Source: Gemmiger sp. An87 (GTDB lineage: Bacteria > Bacillota > Clostridia > Oscillospirales > Ruminococcaceae). Taken from it: DNA of 64,000 nt. The notes beneath the pieces are model-generated. The model saw nothing but the letters and a program-made list of their open reading frames with translations, had not been told where the DNA came from and ran no database searches. Each line of letters opens with the position of its first letter. Position 1 is the stretch's first letter. The stretch spans positions 1 through 64,000 of the forward strand of contig NZ_NFHD01000004.1 in assembly GCF_002159185.1 (NCBI RefSeq), given 5' to 3'. The translations under genes were made by a program, and so were the position numbers. This document shows positions 16,171 through 24,886 of this stretch, piece after piece.

Positions 16171-17295
16171 ATGGATCTGAATACCCCCATCCTCATCACC
16201 GGCGCGGGCGGCTTCATCGGCAAAAATCTGGTGGCCACCCTGAAAACCGCCGGTTATACCGATCTGATGCTCTTTGAGCGGGACGACACCCCCGAGACCC
16301 TGGCGGAGTATGCCGCCAGAGCGGGCTTTGTGTATCATCTGGCGGGCATCAACCGCCCCAAGGATCCCAGCGAGTTCTACGCGGGCAACGCGGGCCTCAC
16401 CGAGACTCTGCTCAGCCTGCTGGACAAGGCGGGCAACAAGGCCCCGGTGCTGGTGACCTCCAGCACCCAGGCCGCGCTGGACAACGACTACGGCAAAAGC
16501 AAAGCCCAGGCCGAGCAGGCTATCTTTGCCCACGGTAAGGCCACCGGCGCGCCGGTGTATGTGTTCCGTCTGCCCGGCGTGTTCGGCAAGTGGTGCCGCC
16601 CCAACTACAACAGCGTTGTGGCCACCTTCTGCCACAACTCCGCCAACGGCCTGCCCCTCTCGGTACGGGACCCAGAATACCGGCTGCCACTGGTTTACAT
16701 CGACGACGTGGTGGCCAGCTTTGTGGCCGCACTGGACGGCAATTGCACCCGCGAGGGCGACTACTGCGTGGTGCCGGTGGTGCATGAGACCACCCTGGGC
16801 CATCTGGCCCAGACCATCGAGGGCTTTGCCAAAAACCGCGAGACCCTGGACGTGCCGGACCAGACCCCCGGCAGCCTGGAGCAGAAGCTTTACTCCACCT
16901 GGCTGTCCTACCTGCCCGCCGACCGGTTCTCCTACCCGCTGAACATGCACTGCGACAACCGGGGCAGCTTCACAGAATTCCTGCACACCCCGGCCCACGG
17001 CCAGGTGAGCATCAATATCTCGAAGCCCGGCATCGTGAAGGGCAACCACTGGCACCATTCCAAGAACGAGAAGTTCCTGGTGGTGAAAGGCACCGGCGTG
17101 ATCCGCTTCCGTGCGCTGGACAGCACCGAGGTCATTGAATACCACGTCTCCGGCGACAAGCTGGAGGTGGTGGACATTCCCACCGGCTACACCCACAACA
17201 TCGAGAATGTGGGCCAGGACGATATGGTCACCGTGATGTGGGCCAACGAGGTCTTCGACCCGGACCACCCGGACACCTTCTTCCTGCCTGTCTGA
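16171..17295 (+). CDS. capF: CapF/FnlB-type bifunctional reductase with cupin domain
   Basis: 374 aa. Residues ~1-245 form an NAD(P)-dependent SDR domain (ITGAGGFIGKNL near the N-terminus). Residues ~270-374 form a cupin (HCDNRGSFTEF, KGNHWHHSKNEKFLV) with the metal-binding His cluster in NHWHH. In staphylococcal CapF the cupin performs 3-epimerisation and the SDR domain the C4 reduction, giving UDP-L-6-deoxytalosamine. A ribosome site lies in the 21-bp gap after capE, and capG follows 25 bp later. Confidence 0.93.
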   Translation: MDLNTPILITGAGGFIGKNLVATLKTAGYTDLMLFERDDTPETLAEYAARAGFVYHLAGINRPKDPSEFYAGNAGLTETLLSLLDKAGNKAPVLVTSSTQAALDNDYGKSKAQAEQAIFAHGKATGAPVYVFRLPGVFGKWCRPNYNSVVATFCHNSANGLPLSVRDPEYRLPLVYIDDVVASFVAALDGNCTREGDYCVVPVVHETTLGHLAQTIEGFAKNRETLDVPDQTPGSLEQKLYSTWLSYLPADRFSYPLNMHCDNRGSFTEFLHTPAHGQVSINISKPGIVKGNHWHHSKNEKFLVVKGTGVIRFRALDSTEVIEYHVSGDKLEVVDIPTGYTHNIENVGQDDMVTVMWANEVFDPDHPDTFFLPV

Positions 17296-17320
17296 TTCTT
17301 CATAAAGGAGAGCGCTTTTT

Positions 17321-18460
17321 ATGAGCAAACTGAAACTGATGACCATCGTGGGCACCCGGCCGGAGATCATCCGCCTTGCCGCCGTGATCAAAAAATGCGA
17401 CAAATACTTCGACCAGATTCTGGTGCACACCGGCCAGAACTACGACTACACCCTGAACGGCATCTTCTTTGAGGACCTGGGTCTTCGTGCGCCGGACCAC
17501 TACCTGAACGCGGTGGGCGAGGACCTGGGCGAGACCATCGGCAACATCATCGCCAAGAGCTACAAGCTGATGGTGGAGCTGAAACCGGACGCCCTGCTGA
17601 TTCTGGGCGACACCAACAGCTGCCTGTCCGCCATTTCCGCCAAGCGGCTGCACATTCCCATCTTCCACATGGAAGCGGGCAACCGGTGCTTTGACGAGTG
17701 CCTGCCTGAGGAGACCAACCGCCGCATCGTGGACCACATCGCGGACGTGAACCTGTGCTACTCCGAGCATGCCCGCCGTTACCTGAACGCCGAGGGCACC
17801 GCCAAGGAACGTACCTATGTGACCGGCAGCCCCATGGCCGAGGTCCTGCGAGCAAACCTGGAGCAGATTGAGGCCTCCAATGTGCTGGAGCGGCTGGGTC
17901 TGGAGCCCAAAAAGTACATGCTGCTGAGCGCCCACCGGGAAGAGAACATCGACACCGAGAAAAACTTCGTGGCCCTGTTCACCTCCATCAACGCGCTGGC
18001 GGAGAAATACAACATGCCCATTCTCTACTCCTGCCATCCCCGCAGCCGCAAGCGGCTGGAGGCCATGGGCTTTAAGCTGGACGAGCGGGTGCGGCTGCAC
18101 GAGCCTCTGGGCTTCCACGACTACAACCACCTGCAGATGAACGCCTACTGCGTGGTGAGTGATTCCGGCACCCTGCCTGAGGAATCCAGCTTCTTCACCA
18201 GCATCGGCAAGCCCTTCCCGGCGGTGTGCATCCGCACCTCCACCGAGCGCCCCGAAGCGCTGGACAAGGGCTGCTTCATCCTGGCGGGAATCACCGCCGG
18301 CGGCGTGGAGCAGGCTGTGGAAACCGCCGTGGCCATGAACGACAACGGCGACATTGGCATTCCCGTGCCCAACTATGTGGAGGACGTGTCCACCAAGGTG
18401 GTCAAGATCATCCAGAGCTATGTGGGCGTGGTCAACAAGATGGTGTGGCGCAAATACTAA
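17321..18460 (+). CDS. capG: CapG/FnlC-type UDP-N-acetyl-sugar 2-epimerase (UDP-L-FucNAc synthase)
   Basis: 379 aa, non-hydrolysing UDP-GlcNAc 2-epimerase fold of the CapG/WbjD subgroup. Characteristic segments include VGTRPEIIRLAAVIKKC, HTGQNYDYTLN, FHMEAGNRCFDECLPEE and SDSGTLPEESSFF. It catalyses the last step to UDP-L-FucNAc. AAAGGAG precedes the ATG. The order capE-capF-capG matches that of Staphylococcus capsule and Gram-negative FnlABC clusters, which supports the specific assignment. Confidence 0.93.
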   Translation: MSKLKLMTIVGTRPEIIRLAAVIKKCDKYFDQILVHTGQNYDYTLNGIFFEDLGLRAPDHYLNAVGEDLGETIGNIIAKSYKLMVELKPDALLILGDTNSCLSAISAKRLHIPIFHMEAGNRCFDECLPEETNRRIVDHIADVNLCYSEHARRYLNAEGTAKERTYVTGSPMAEVLRANLEQIEASNVLERLGLEPKKYMLLSAHREENIDTEKNFVALFTSINALAEKYNMPILYSCHPRSRKRLEAMGFKLDERVRLHEPLGFHDYNHLQMNAYCVVSDSGTLPEESSFFTSIGKPFPAVCIRTSTERPEALDKGCFILAGITAGGVEQAVETAVAMNDNGDIGIPVPNYVEDVSTKVVKIIQSYVGVVNKMVWRKY

Positions 18461-18490
18461 AGCCGCCCCCAAAACAGGAGCGTTTACACG

Positions 18491-19723
18491 GTGAAACGAA
18501 TTTTAGTGGTGAGCCAGCACTTCTGGCCGGAGCCCTTCCGCATCAACGATATTGTGGAGGGCTTTGTTGAGGACGGCCTGGAAGTGGACGTGCTGTGCGG
18601 CCTGCCCAACTACCCCAAGGGCGAGTGGTTTTCCGGTTACAAGTACACCAGCCCCCGCCGGGAGGAATACAAGGGCGCGCAGGTGTTCCGGGCCGGGGAG
18701 ATCCCCCGCAAGGGCAATTCCGGGGCCATGATCTTTTTGAATTATGTGAGCTGGCCCTTTTTCGCCCTGTTCAGCCTGTGGCGGCTGAAGGGCCGATACG
18801 ACGCGGTGCTCTGCTACAACACCAGCCCGGTGCTGATGAACTTCCCGGCTATTGTGTATGCAAAGCTGCACCGCATCCCCTTCACCAGCTACGTGCTGGA
18901 CATCTGGCCGGAAAACCTGTACAGCGTACTGCCGGTGAAGAACGGTCTGCTGCGCCGCATTGCCAGCGCAGTGAGCGACTGGCACTACAAGCGAGCCGAC
19001 CAGCTCATCGCCATGAGCTCTTCCTTGAAAGAGCGGCTGGTGGAGCGCACCGGCAAAGACGCGGACCGGGTGGCGGTGATTCCCCAGCACTGTGAGGACT
19101 TTTATGCCATCCCGCAGCCGGATGAGGCGCTGGCAGCCCGATATGCCGGCCGGTTCAATCTGGTATTCACCGGTAATTTCAGCCCGGCACAGAGCCTGGA
19201 TACGGTGATCAGGGCCGCGGTGAAGGCCCGGAGCATGGGCGCGGAAAACCTGCGCCTGCTGATGGTGGGCGACGGCATGAGCCGAGATGCGCTGGAGGCG
19301 CTGACCGACGAGCTGGACGCCCGGGACACCGTGGTGTTCACCGGCAGCGTACCCCCGTCGGATGTGCCCCGCTACACCACTCTGGCCCACGGGCTTGTGG
19401 CTTCTCTGAGCGCCAGCCCGGACCTGGGCATGACGGTGCCCGCCAAGATCGCCAGTTATATGGCGGCGGCAAAGCCGCTGCTGGCCAGCATGGACGGCGA
19501 GGGCGCCCGGGCGGTGGAGACCTCCGGATGCGGCTTTGCAAGCCCCGCCGAGGATTCCGAGGCACTGGCGAACAACATGCTGGCCCTGTATCAGGCCAGT
19601 GAGGCCGAGCGCTCCGCGCTTGGACAGAAGGCCTTTGCCTGGTACCAGGCAAACTACCGCCGCCGGGCGGTGCTGGACCAGCTGGAAGCGTTTTTGATTC
19701 CAGGCGAAAAAACAAACGTTTGA
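18491..19723 (+). CDS. GT4-family glycosyltransferase (WbuB/FucNAc-transferase-like)
   Basis: 410 aa, GT-B fold. The N-terminus KRILVVSQHFWPEPFRIND and the YVLDIWPENL segment are typical of WbuB-like family 4 enzymes, which transfer amino-deoxysugars such as FucNAc onto lipid-linked glycan intermediates. The C-terminal nucleotide-sugar half includes LVFTGNFSPAQSLDTVI and ASMDGEGARAVETSGCG. The GTG start follows a weak AACAGGAG site 30 bp after capG. Given its position, transfer of L-FucNAc is the best guess, but donor and acceptor are inferred from context. Confidence 0.85.
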   Translation: MKRILVVSQHFWPEPFRINDIVEGFVEDGLEVDVLCGLPNYPKGEWFSGYKYTSPRREEYKGAQVFRAGEIPRKGNSGAMIFLNYVSWPFFALFSLWRLKGRYDAVLCYNTSPVLMNFPAIVYAKLHRIPFTSYVLDIWPENLYSVLPVKNGLLRRIASAVSDWHYKRADQLIAMSSSLKERLVERTGKDADRVAVIPQHCEDFYAIPQPDEALAARYAGRFNLVFTGNFSPAQSLDTVIRAAVKARSMGAENLRLLMVGDGMSRDALEALTDELDARDTVVFTGSVPPSDVPRYTTLAHGLVASLSASPDLGMTVPAKIASYMAAAKPLLASMDGEGARAVETSGCGFASPAEDSEALANNMLALYQASEAERSALGQKAFAWYQANYRRRAVLDQLEAFLIPGEKTNV

Positions 19724-19733
19724 GGTGAATCCC

Positions 19734-20444
19734 TTGAAGGTACTCGTGATCATTCCCTGCTATAACGAGGCGGAGAACATCTGCCGGGTGGTGCAGCGGC
19801 TGAAGGCCACCTGCCCGGATGTGGACTATCTGGTGGTGAACGACTGCTCCACCGACGACAGCGCCCGCATCCTGCGGGAAAACGGCTACAACTATCTGGA
19901 CCTGCCGCTGAATCTGGGCATCGGCGGCGGCGTGCAGAGCGGTTATCTGTACGCCACGGCCAACGACTATGACATCACCGTTCAGATGGACGGCGACGGC
20001 CAGCACGATCCCAAATATCTGTACGACGTGATCCGCCCTGTGGCCGAGGGCAAGCTGGATATGTGCATCGGCAGCCGCTTCATTAAAAAGGAGGGCTTCC
20101 AGACCAGCTTCATGCGGCGGGTGGGCATCCGCTTCTTGAGCTTCATGATCCGGCTGCTCACCGGCCAGCGGGTACTGGACGTAACCAGCGGTTACCGGGC
20201 CTGCGGCAAGCAGATGACCGCCCTGTTCGCCAAACACTACGCCCAGGACTACCCGGAACCGGAGGCCATCGTGACAGCCATCTGCAACGGCTACAAGGTG
20301 GGCGAGGTGCCGGTGGTCATGGAGGAACGCCAGGGCGGCGTGTCGTCCATCCGGGCCTTCAAGAGTGTATACTACATGATCAAGGTCAGCCTGGCGCTCA
20401 TCATCCACCGGCTGAGCGCCAATCAAAAAGGAGGAAAAGGATGA
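19734..20444 (+). CDS. GT2-family glycosyltransferase (dolichyl-phosphate mannose synthase-like)
   Basis: 236 aa. VLVIIPCYNEAENI at the start, VNDCSTDDS and QMDGDGQHDPKYL (the DxD-type metal site) identify a family 2 GT-A enzyme of the DPM/GtrB kind, without C-terminal membrane helices. Such enzymes charge polyprenyl phosphate with a sugar. TTG 19734 is preferred because GAGGTGA lies six bases before it; GTG 19725 overlaps that site. The gene begins 10 bp after the preceding stop and overlaps the DUF2304 gene by 4 bp, a pairing seen often for these two families. Confidence 0.9.
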   Translation: MKVLVIIPCYNEAENICRVVQRLKATCPDVDYLVVNDCSTDDSARILRENGYNYLDLPLNLGIGGGVQSGYLYATANDYDITVQMDGDGQHDPKYLYDVIRPVAEGKLDMCIGSRFIKKEGFQTSFMRRVGIRFLSFMIRLLTGQRVLDVTSGYRACGKQMTALFAKHYAQDYPEPEAIVTAICNGYKVGEVPVVMEERQGGVSSIRAFKSVYYMIKVSLALIIHRLSANQKGGKG

Positions 20445-20809
20445 GCCCGGTATTCCAAGGCCTGCTTTTGGTGGGCGATCTTGTTTTTCTGTTTCTCATC
20501 TTTGTAATGGTCAAGAACGGCCGGCTCAGTGTCCGGTTCAGCCTGCCCTGGCTGGCGCTGGGTGCCGGAATGCTGGTGCTGGCCATCTGGCCGGAGGCAG
20601 CCAAGATCCTGCGCAGTCTGGTGCAGGTGGAGGTGGTCTCCAACATGGTGTTCATCATGCTGTTCTGCTTTGTGCTGCTGGTGTTGCTCATTCTGTGTGC
20701 AGTGGTCAGCGAGTACAACGAGCGGCTCAAGCGCCTGACCCAGACAAACGCTATGCTGGAGCATCGGGTGCGCCAGCTGGAGGAGCAAGTGCGCCGCACC
20801 GACCCGTAA
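20441..20809 (+). CDS. DUF2304 small membrane protein
   Basis: 122 aa with three predicted membrane helices (about 5-23, 32-50 and 66-90) and a C-terminal coiled-coil-like segment NERLKRL...EHRVRQLEEQVRR. This fits DUF2304, whose members accompany GT2 polyprenyl-phosphate glycosyltransferases and may anchor them. The ATGA overlap with the preceding gene indicates translational coupling. Confidence 0.85.
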   Translation: MSPVFQGLLLVGDLVFLFLIFVMVKNGRLSVRFSLPWLALGAGMLVLAIWPEAAKILRSLVQVEVVSNMVFIMLFCFVLLVLLILCAVVSEYNERLKRLTQTNAMLEHRVRQLEEQVRRTDP

Positions 20810-20931
20810 CAAAGGGCCGGTGCTTTGCATCTGTTCTGAATGAAATCAAGCGGCGGCAAAATCCGCCAGGGCGTACCAACGCTGTTTGCGGCAGCGGACT
20901 GGAATCTCCAACCACAGTGTGAGGTGTGTGC

Positions 20932-22407
20932 ATGGATTTTAACACATTGATCTTTCTGGGCTTTTTTGCGGGGGTGGCGGTGCTCACCTACTGTGTGCCC
21001 CGCCCGGCAAAGCCCTACCTCTGGCTGCTGGCCAGCTATGCCTTTTATCTGTACAAGCCGGAAAACGCCCGGCTGGTGTTCATCCTGATCAGCGTGACCG
21101 TGGTAACCTGGGTGTGCGCCCTGGCCATGGACAGCGTTCCCCAGCAGGCCACCCGCCGACTGTTTCTATGGGTGTCGCTGGGCGTTTGCTGCGGATTTCT
21201 GTTCTTCTTCAAATACTTCAATTTCTTCGGCGAGCTGCTGGGCGGGATCACCGGCCTGTTCGGCGGCGAGGCCCCTCATCTGGACCTGATCGCTCCGTTG
21301 GGCCTTTCCTACTTCACCTTCCAGAGTCTGGGGTATGTGATCGACGTATACCTGCACCAGACCAAGGCCGAGCGCAATCCGCTGAAATACGCGCTGTTCG
21401 TGAGCTTTTTCCCCTGCATCTTCACCGGTCCCATCGAGCGCAAGGAACATCTGATGCCCCAGTTCGACCATCCCCGCCGGTTCGACTACAACCGGGTGGC
21501 GGGCGGTTTGTTCCGGGTGCTGTGGGGTTATGTGAAAAAGATGGTCATTGCCGATAACATCGGCGTATTCGTGCGGGCAGTGTACTCCGCGCCGGACAAG
21601 CACACCGGCCCCTACCTGCTGGCAGCCAGTCTGCTGTTCAGCTACCAGATCTACATGGACTTCTCCGGCTGCTGCGACATTGCCATCGGCGCAGGCCGGA
21701 TGCTGGGCTTTGATCTTTTGGAGAACTTCAACCGGCCCTTTGCCGCCAAAACCTACACCGAACTGTGGAACCGGTGGCATATGAGCCTGACCAACTGGTT
21801 CAAGGACTATATCTTCACTCCCCTCTCCTTCTATAACCGAGGCGCGGAAGGCTTTCTGGGCAAGCTGCAGGGCTGGTTCAACATCTTCATCATCTTCCCC
21901 ATCAGCGGCCTTTGGCACGGCGCCAGTCTGGGTTATGTGATCTGGGGTGTTCTGAACGGCCTGTTCATGGTGGTGGGCAAGGCCACCGCAAAAAAACGCC
22001 GTAAACTGGCCAAGAAAAACCCGCTGTATCAGGTTCCCCACCTGCAGGGAATCCTTCAGCGATGCTGTGTGTATCTTTTGTTCACCGCCTGCATCGTCTT
22101 CTTTGCGGCCGATCTGTACGGCGGCAAGGCGGGCACAGTGTTCGCCGGCCTGTTCACCGGCTGGGGGCAGGCAGGTCTCGGCCAGCTGGCCAGCGGCTTT
22201 GCGGCGCTGGGCCTGGGCGGCGGTACCGTTCTGATGCTGGTGGCCAGCAGCCTGGTTGTGGAGCTGATCGAAGCCCGCGGCCCGGTGGCCCAGTGGATTC
22301 GCACCCAGCGGGCCTGGGTGCGTTGGCCGTTGTACTACGCGCTCTGCCTGCTGCTGCTGTTCTTCGGCGTATTCGGCCAGTCGGCCTATATCTACCAGCA
22401 ATTCTAA
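20932..22407 (+). CDS. MBOAT-family O-acyltransferase (AlgI/DltB-like)
   Basis: 491 aa, about eleven membrane helices. The membrane-bound O-acyltransferase signature is present: YFTFQSLGYVIDVY, FPCIFTGPIER, LWNRWHMSLTNWFKDY and SGLWHGASLGYVIWG, with the presumed catalytic His at residue 329. AlgI-type enzymes move acetyl groups across the membrane for O-acetylation of exopolysaccharide. ATG 20932 lies five bases after GAGGTG. It is followed 15 bp later by the SGNH-like partner, the usual MBOAT plus periplasmic/extracellular transferase arrangement. The 122-bp gap before it contains no clear terminator. Confidence 0.92.
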   Translation: MDFNTLIFLGFFAGVAVLTYCVPRPAKPYLWLLASYAFYLYKPENARLVFILISVTVVTWVCALAMDSVPQQATRRLFLWVSLGVCCGFLFFFKYFNFFGELLGGITGLFGGEAPHLDLIAPLGLSYFTFQSLGYVIDVYLHQTKAERNPLKYALFVSFFPCIFTGPIERKEHLMPQFDHPRRFDYNRVAGGLFRVLWGYVKKMVIADNIGVFVRAVYSAPDKHTGPYLLAASLLFSYQIYMDFSGCCDIAIGAGRMLGFDLLENFNRPFAAKTYTELWNRWHMSLTNWFKDYIFTPLSFYNRGAEGFLGKLQGWFNIFIIFPISGLWHGASLGYVIWGVLNGLFMVVGKATAKKRRKLAKKNPLYQVPHLQGILQRCCVYLLFTACIVFFAADLYGGKAGTVFAGLFTGWGQAGLGQLASGFAALGLGGGTVLMLVASSLVVELIEARGPVAQWIRTQRAWVRWPLYYALCLLLLFFGVFGQSAYIYQQF

Positions 22408-22422
22408 GGAGGTGCGGCGATC

Positions 22423-23745
22423 TTGACCAATCAACCCAAGCAAAAAAAGAAGCACAGCCTCCTGCGCACCTTGCTGTATCGTTTTTTTACCGGGCTGGAG
22501 ATTGTGATCAAATTCTGCTTTTTTATCCCCATTCTGCTGTTCATGGTCTGGTTCAGCCATAAAGTGGACATCAGCGGCCTGTTCCAGGGTGAGCTGGCCC
22601 CCCGTGAGGTTGCAAACATGCTGCTGGCGGGTGACACCGTATCCAACTACGACAAGATGGATGAGCGGGCGGTACTGAAGCTGTATGTGCAAAATCTGCC
22701 CGAGGACCAGGTGCCGGACACCGTGGCCCTGGGCTCCAGCCGGGTGCTGCAGCTGCGGCAGGATCTGGTGGGCAGCAGCTTCTTTAACATGGGCCTGAGC
22801 GGCGCCTCCGCCATGGACATCATGAACTGCTTTTATCTGCTGGACAAGGAGGGCAAGCTGCCCAAGAATCTGATCATCGAGGTGGACCCCTGGCTGTTTA
22901 ATGGTGACAGTGCTGCTGATCTGAACAAAAAAGCCGACACCGAGCTGTTCAGTGAATTTCTTCAGAAGGGTCTGGGTCTTTCCAGCGACTACGAGGAGCC
23001 GGACAAGCTGGAATTGTGGAAGGCGCTGATCGACCCGGCCTACTTCCAGGGCAACGTGAAATATGCCCTGAAGCAGCGGACCACCGGTGAAGCCACCACC
23101 GAGGATGGCGAGAGCATCCCCTTCCAGGCGGTGACCGGCGACCTGGATTCGCTGGACAACAATGTGAAGGAGCCGGACGGCAGCGTACTGTATCAGGCGG
23201 ATTTCCGCAACTGGGATTACGACCAGGTGATGGCCGAGGTGTTGGACCAGGCGGGTACACTGGATGGCCTGCACGGCTTCTCCCAGATGGACCCCTACTG
23301 GACCGACCTGTTCGAGCGCTTTGTGAGCTATGTACAAAGCAAGGATGTGAATGTGGTCTTCCTGCTCACCCCCTATCACCCCTTCATCATCAAGCACGTA
23401 TACAACAATCCTCAGGGCTTTGAGGGCTTCTTCGAGGTGGAGCCCTGGCTGCGCAGCTTCGCCGAGGAGCACAATATTCCTCTGTACGGCAGCTACCATG
23501 CCAGCCGCATCGGCGTGCCGGAAAGCCTGTTCTACGACGGCCTGCACTGCAAACCGGAGGCACTCAAGCTGTATTTCCCCGGTATCGAGGCCGCTCTGCA
23601 GGGCCTGCAAACCTCCTATGAGGCCCAGTATCTGGAAACCTACGGCGCCGACAACGCCGATCTGGTAACCAATGCTCTGGTGGGCACCACCGACGACTGC
23701 CTGGTGGTGGACGAGGAATGGTTCGCCGCGGCCAGTGCCAGCTGA
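22423..23745 (+). CDS. SGNH/AlgX-DltD-like membrane-anchored acylation partner
   Basis: 440 aa. A basic N-terminus and one membrane helix (about residues 25-47) anchor an extracytoplasmic domain. DTVALGSSRVLQL provides a GDS-like serine (block I) and YDGLHCKPEALKLY a D-x-x-H block near the C-terminus, the pattern of SGNH-fold O-acetyltransferases such as AlgX/AlgJ and DltD-type proteins. It likely accepts acetyl groups from the adjacent MBOAT protein and places them on the FucNAc-containing glycan. TTG 22423 follows AAGGAGG. This is the last gene of the operon; a strong terminator follows. Confidence 0.8.
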   Translation: MTNQPKQKKKHSLLRTLLYRFFTGLEIVIKFCFFIPILLFMVWFSHKVDISGLFQGELAPREVANMLLAGDTVSNYDKMDERAVLKLYVQNLPEDQVPDTVALGSSRVLQLRQDLVGSSFFNMGLSGASAMDIMNCFYLLDKEGKLPKNLIIEVDPWLFNGDSAADLNKKADTELFSEFLQKGLGLSSDYEEPDKLELWKALIDPAYFQGNVKYALKQRTTGEATTEDGESIPFQAVTGDLDSLDNNVKEPDGSVLYQADFRNWDYDQVMAEVLDQAGTLDGLHGFSQMDPYWTDLFERFVSYVQSKDVNVVFLLTPYHPFIIKHVYNNPQGFEGFFEVEPWLRSFAEEHNIPLYGSYHASRIGVPESLFYDGLHCKPEALKLYFPGIEAALQGLQTSYEAQYLETYGADNADLVTNALVGTTDDCLVVDEEWFAAASAS

Positions 23746-23763
23746 TTTCTCCATTCACAACAC

Positions 23764-23816
23764 AAAAAGACCCGTTTCACAGCGCTTTGCAGGCGCGTGA
23801 AGCGGGTCTTTTCTTG
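23764..23816. terminator. Bidirectional terminator between capsule operon and siderophore operon
   Basis: Stem AAAGACCCG-TTCAC with GTGAA-CGGGTCTTT (23767-23811) is flanked by A-rich and T-rich runs, separating two convergent operons. Confidence 0.85.
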
Positions 23817-23820
23817 TTTT

Positions 23821-24846
23821 TTAAACGCTCAGCCCCAGGCCGGTCTCCAGGTCAGACAGCATTCGATCCAGCGCGGTGACACCGCCCTCTGCGGTGTACC
23901 ACACCGCCGGGTTGGCCAGATAGATTACATGGCCGTCCTGAGCTGCCTGGGTTTTGTTCACCAGCTCGTTGTCCATGATCTCCTGGGCCAGCTTGGCGCC
24001 GTCAGTTCCAATGGCCGCGTCACGGTCCATCACAAAGATGTACTGGGGGTTCTTCTCCACAATGAATTCAAAGGAAGCCTCATTGCCGTGGGTGGAGGTG
24101 TCAATGTTGGCATCCACGCCAATGTTCTCGAAGCCGATTTCCCGGCCGATCAGAGAGCAGCGGCCGTCGTTGCCCAGCACATTATAACTGCCGCTGGTGC
24201 ACATGCCCACAATGGCAGTCTTTCCGGTGGCGAACTCCTGCAGGGCGGCGATGCGGCCGTCAAAGTCCGTCATCAGTTCTTCCGCCTTGCTTTCCAGACC
24301 GAACAGCGAAGCCACAGCGGCAGTGTTCTTACGCACGCTCTCCACCACGCCCAGCTCGGTATCGGTGGAGAGATAGATCACCGGCGCGATCTCGCTTAGG
24401 GCATCGTAGGAGGTGGCCAGCCGGCCGCCGATGAAGATCACGTCCGGCTCACTGGCCATCACTGCCTCCAGATCCGCCTCCTTGATGGTGCCCAGGTTGG
24501 CCACCGCTTCGTTCTCCATATAGCTCTGCAGGTAATCCAGACTGGTGGAGGCGCTGCCCACCACCCGGTCCCCCAGGCCCAGTGCATCCAGAATATCCAG
24601 GCTGGCCATATCCAGCACCGCAATCCGCTGCGGGTCATAGGGCACCGTCAACTCCACTGCTTCCTTGCTGCCATTCAGGCTCTGGATGGTCACCTCCTGC
24701 TGTACAGCGGAGGAGGAAGCGGATGCGGCCGCCTCGCTTTCACTTTTGGGAGATGCCATTGCGGCCAGGTCCGCTGCGATGGCACCGCAGGCGGTCATGG
24801 AAAAAGCCAGCAGGCCGGCCAGTGCCAGGGAAAGATATTTTTTCAT
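23821..24846 (-). CDS. Siderophore ABC transporter substrate-binding lipoprotein
   Basis: 341 aa. A signal peptide with lipobox ends at Cys20 (SMTAC), followed by a Ser/Ala-rich linker (to ~50) and a class III periplasmic-binding fold (VPYDPQRIAVLDMASLDILDALG broken by the usual motifs, ASEPDVIFIGGR, FVMDRDAAIG). It matches the FatB/CeuE/YclQ group that binds iron-catecholate or similar siderophores. It is the last gene of a leftward operon with two FecCD-type permeases and an ATPase. The ligand is unknown. Confidence 0.9.
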   Translation of the reverse strand: MKKYLSLALAGLLAFSMTACGAIAADLAAMASPKSESEAAASASSSAVQQEVTIQSLNGSKEAVELTVPYDPQRIAVLDMASLDILDALGLGDRVVGSASTSLDYLQSYMENEAVANLGTIKEADLEAVMASEPDVIFIGGRLATSYDALSEIAPVIYLSTDTELGVVESVRKNTAAVASLFGLESKAEELMTDFDGRIAALQEFATGKTAIVGMCTSGSYNVLGNDGRCSLIGREIGFENIGVDANIDTSTHGNEASFEFIVEKNPQYIFVMDRDAAIGTDGAKLAQEIMDNELVNKTQAAQDGHVIYLANPAVWYTAEGGVTALDRMLSDLETGLGLSV

Positions 24847-24886
24847 GGGGAATTTCTCCTTTGATCTTCTTTATTTTTGTGTGCGG

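Noticed and set aside
15028-17430. 800-codon open frame on the minus strand
   Set aside because: Antisense to capE and capF; His/Val/Gly-rich low-complexity translation typical of the complementary frame of GC-rich genes, no ribosome site or domain.
21166-23754. 862-codon open frame on the minus strand
   Set aside because: Antisense to the MBOAT and SGNH-like genes, whose motifs are clear; the antisense product has no recognisable domain.
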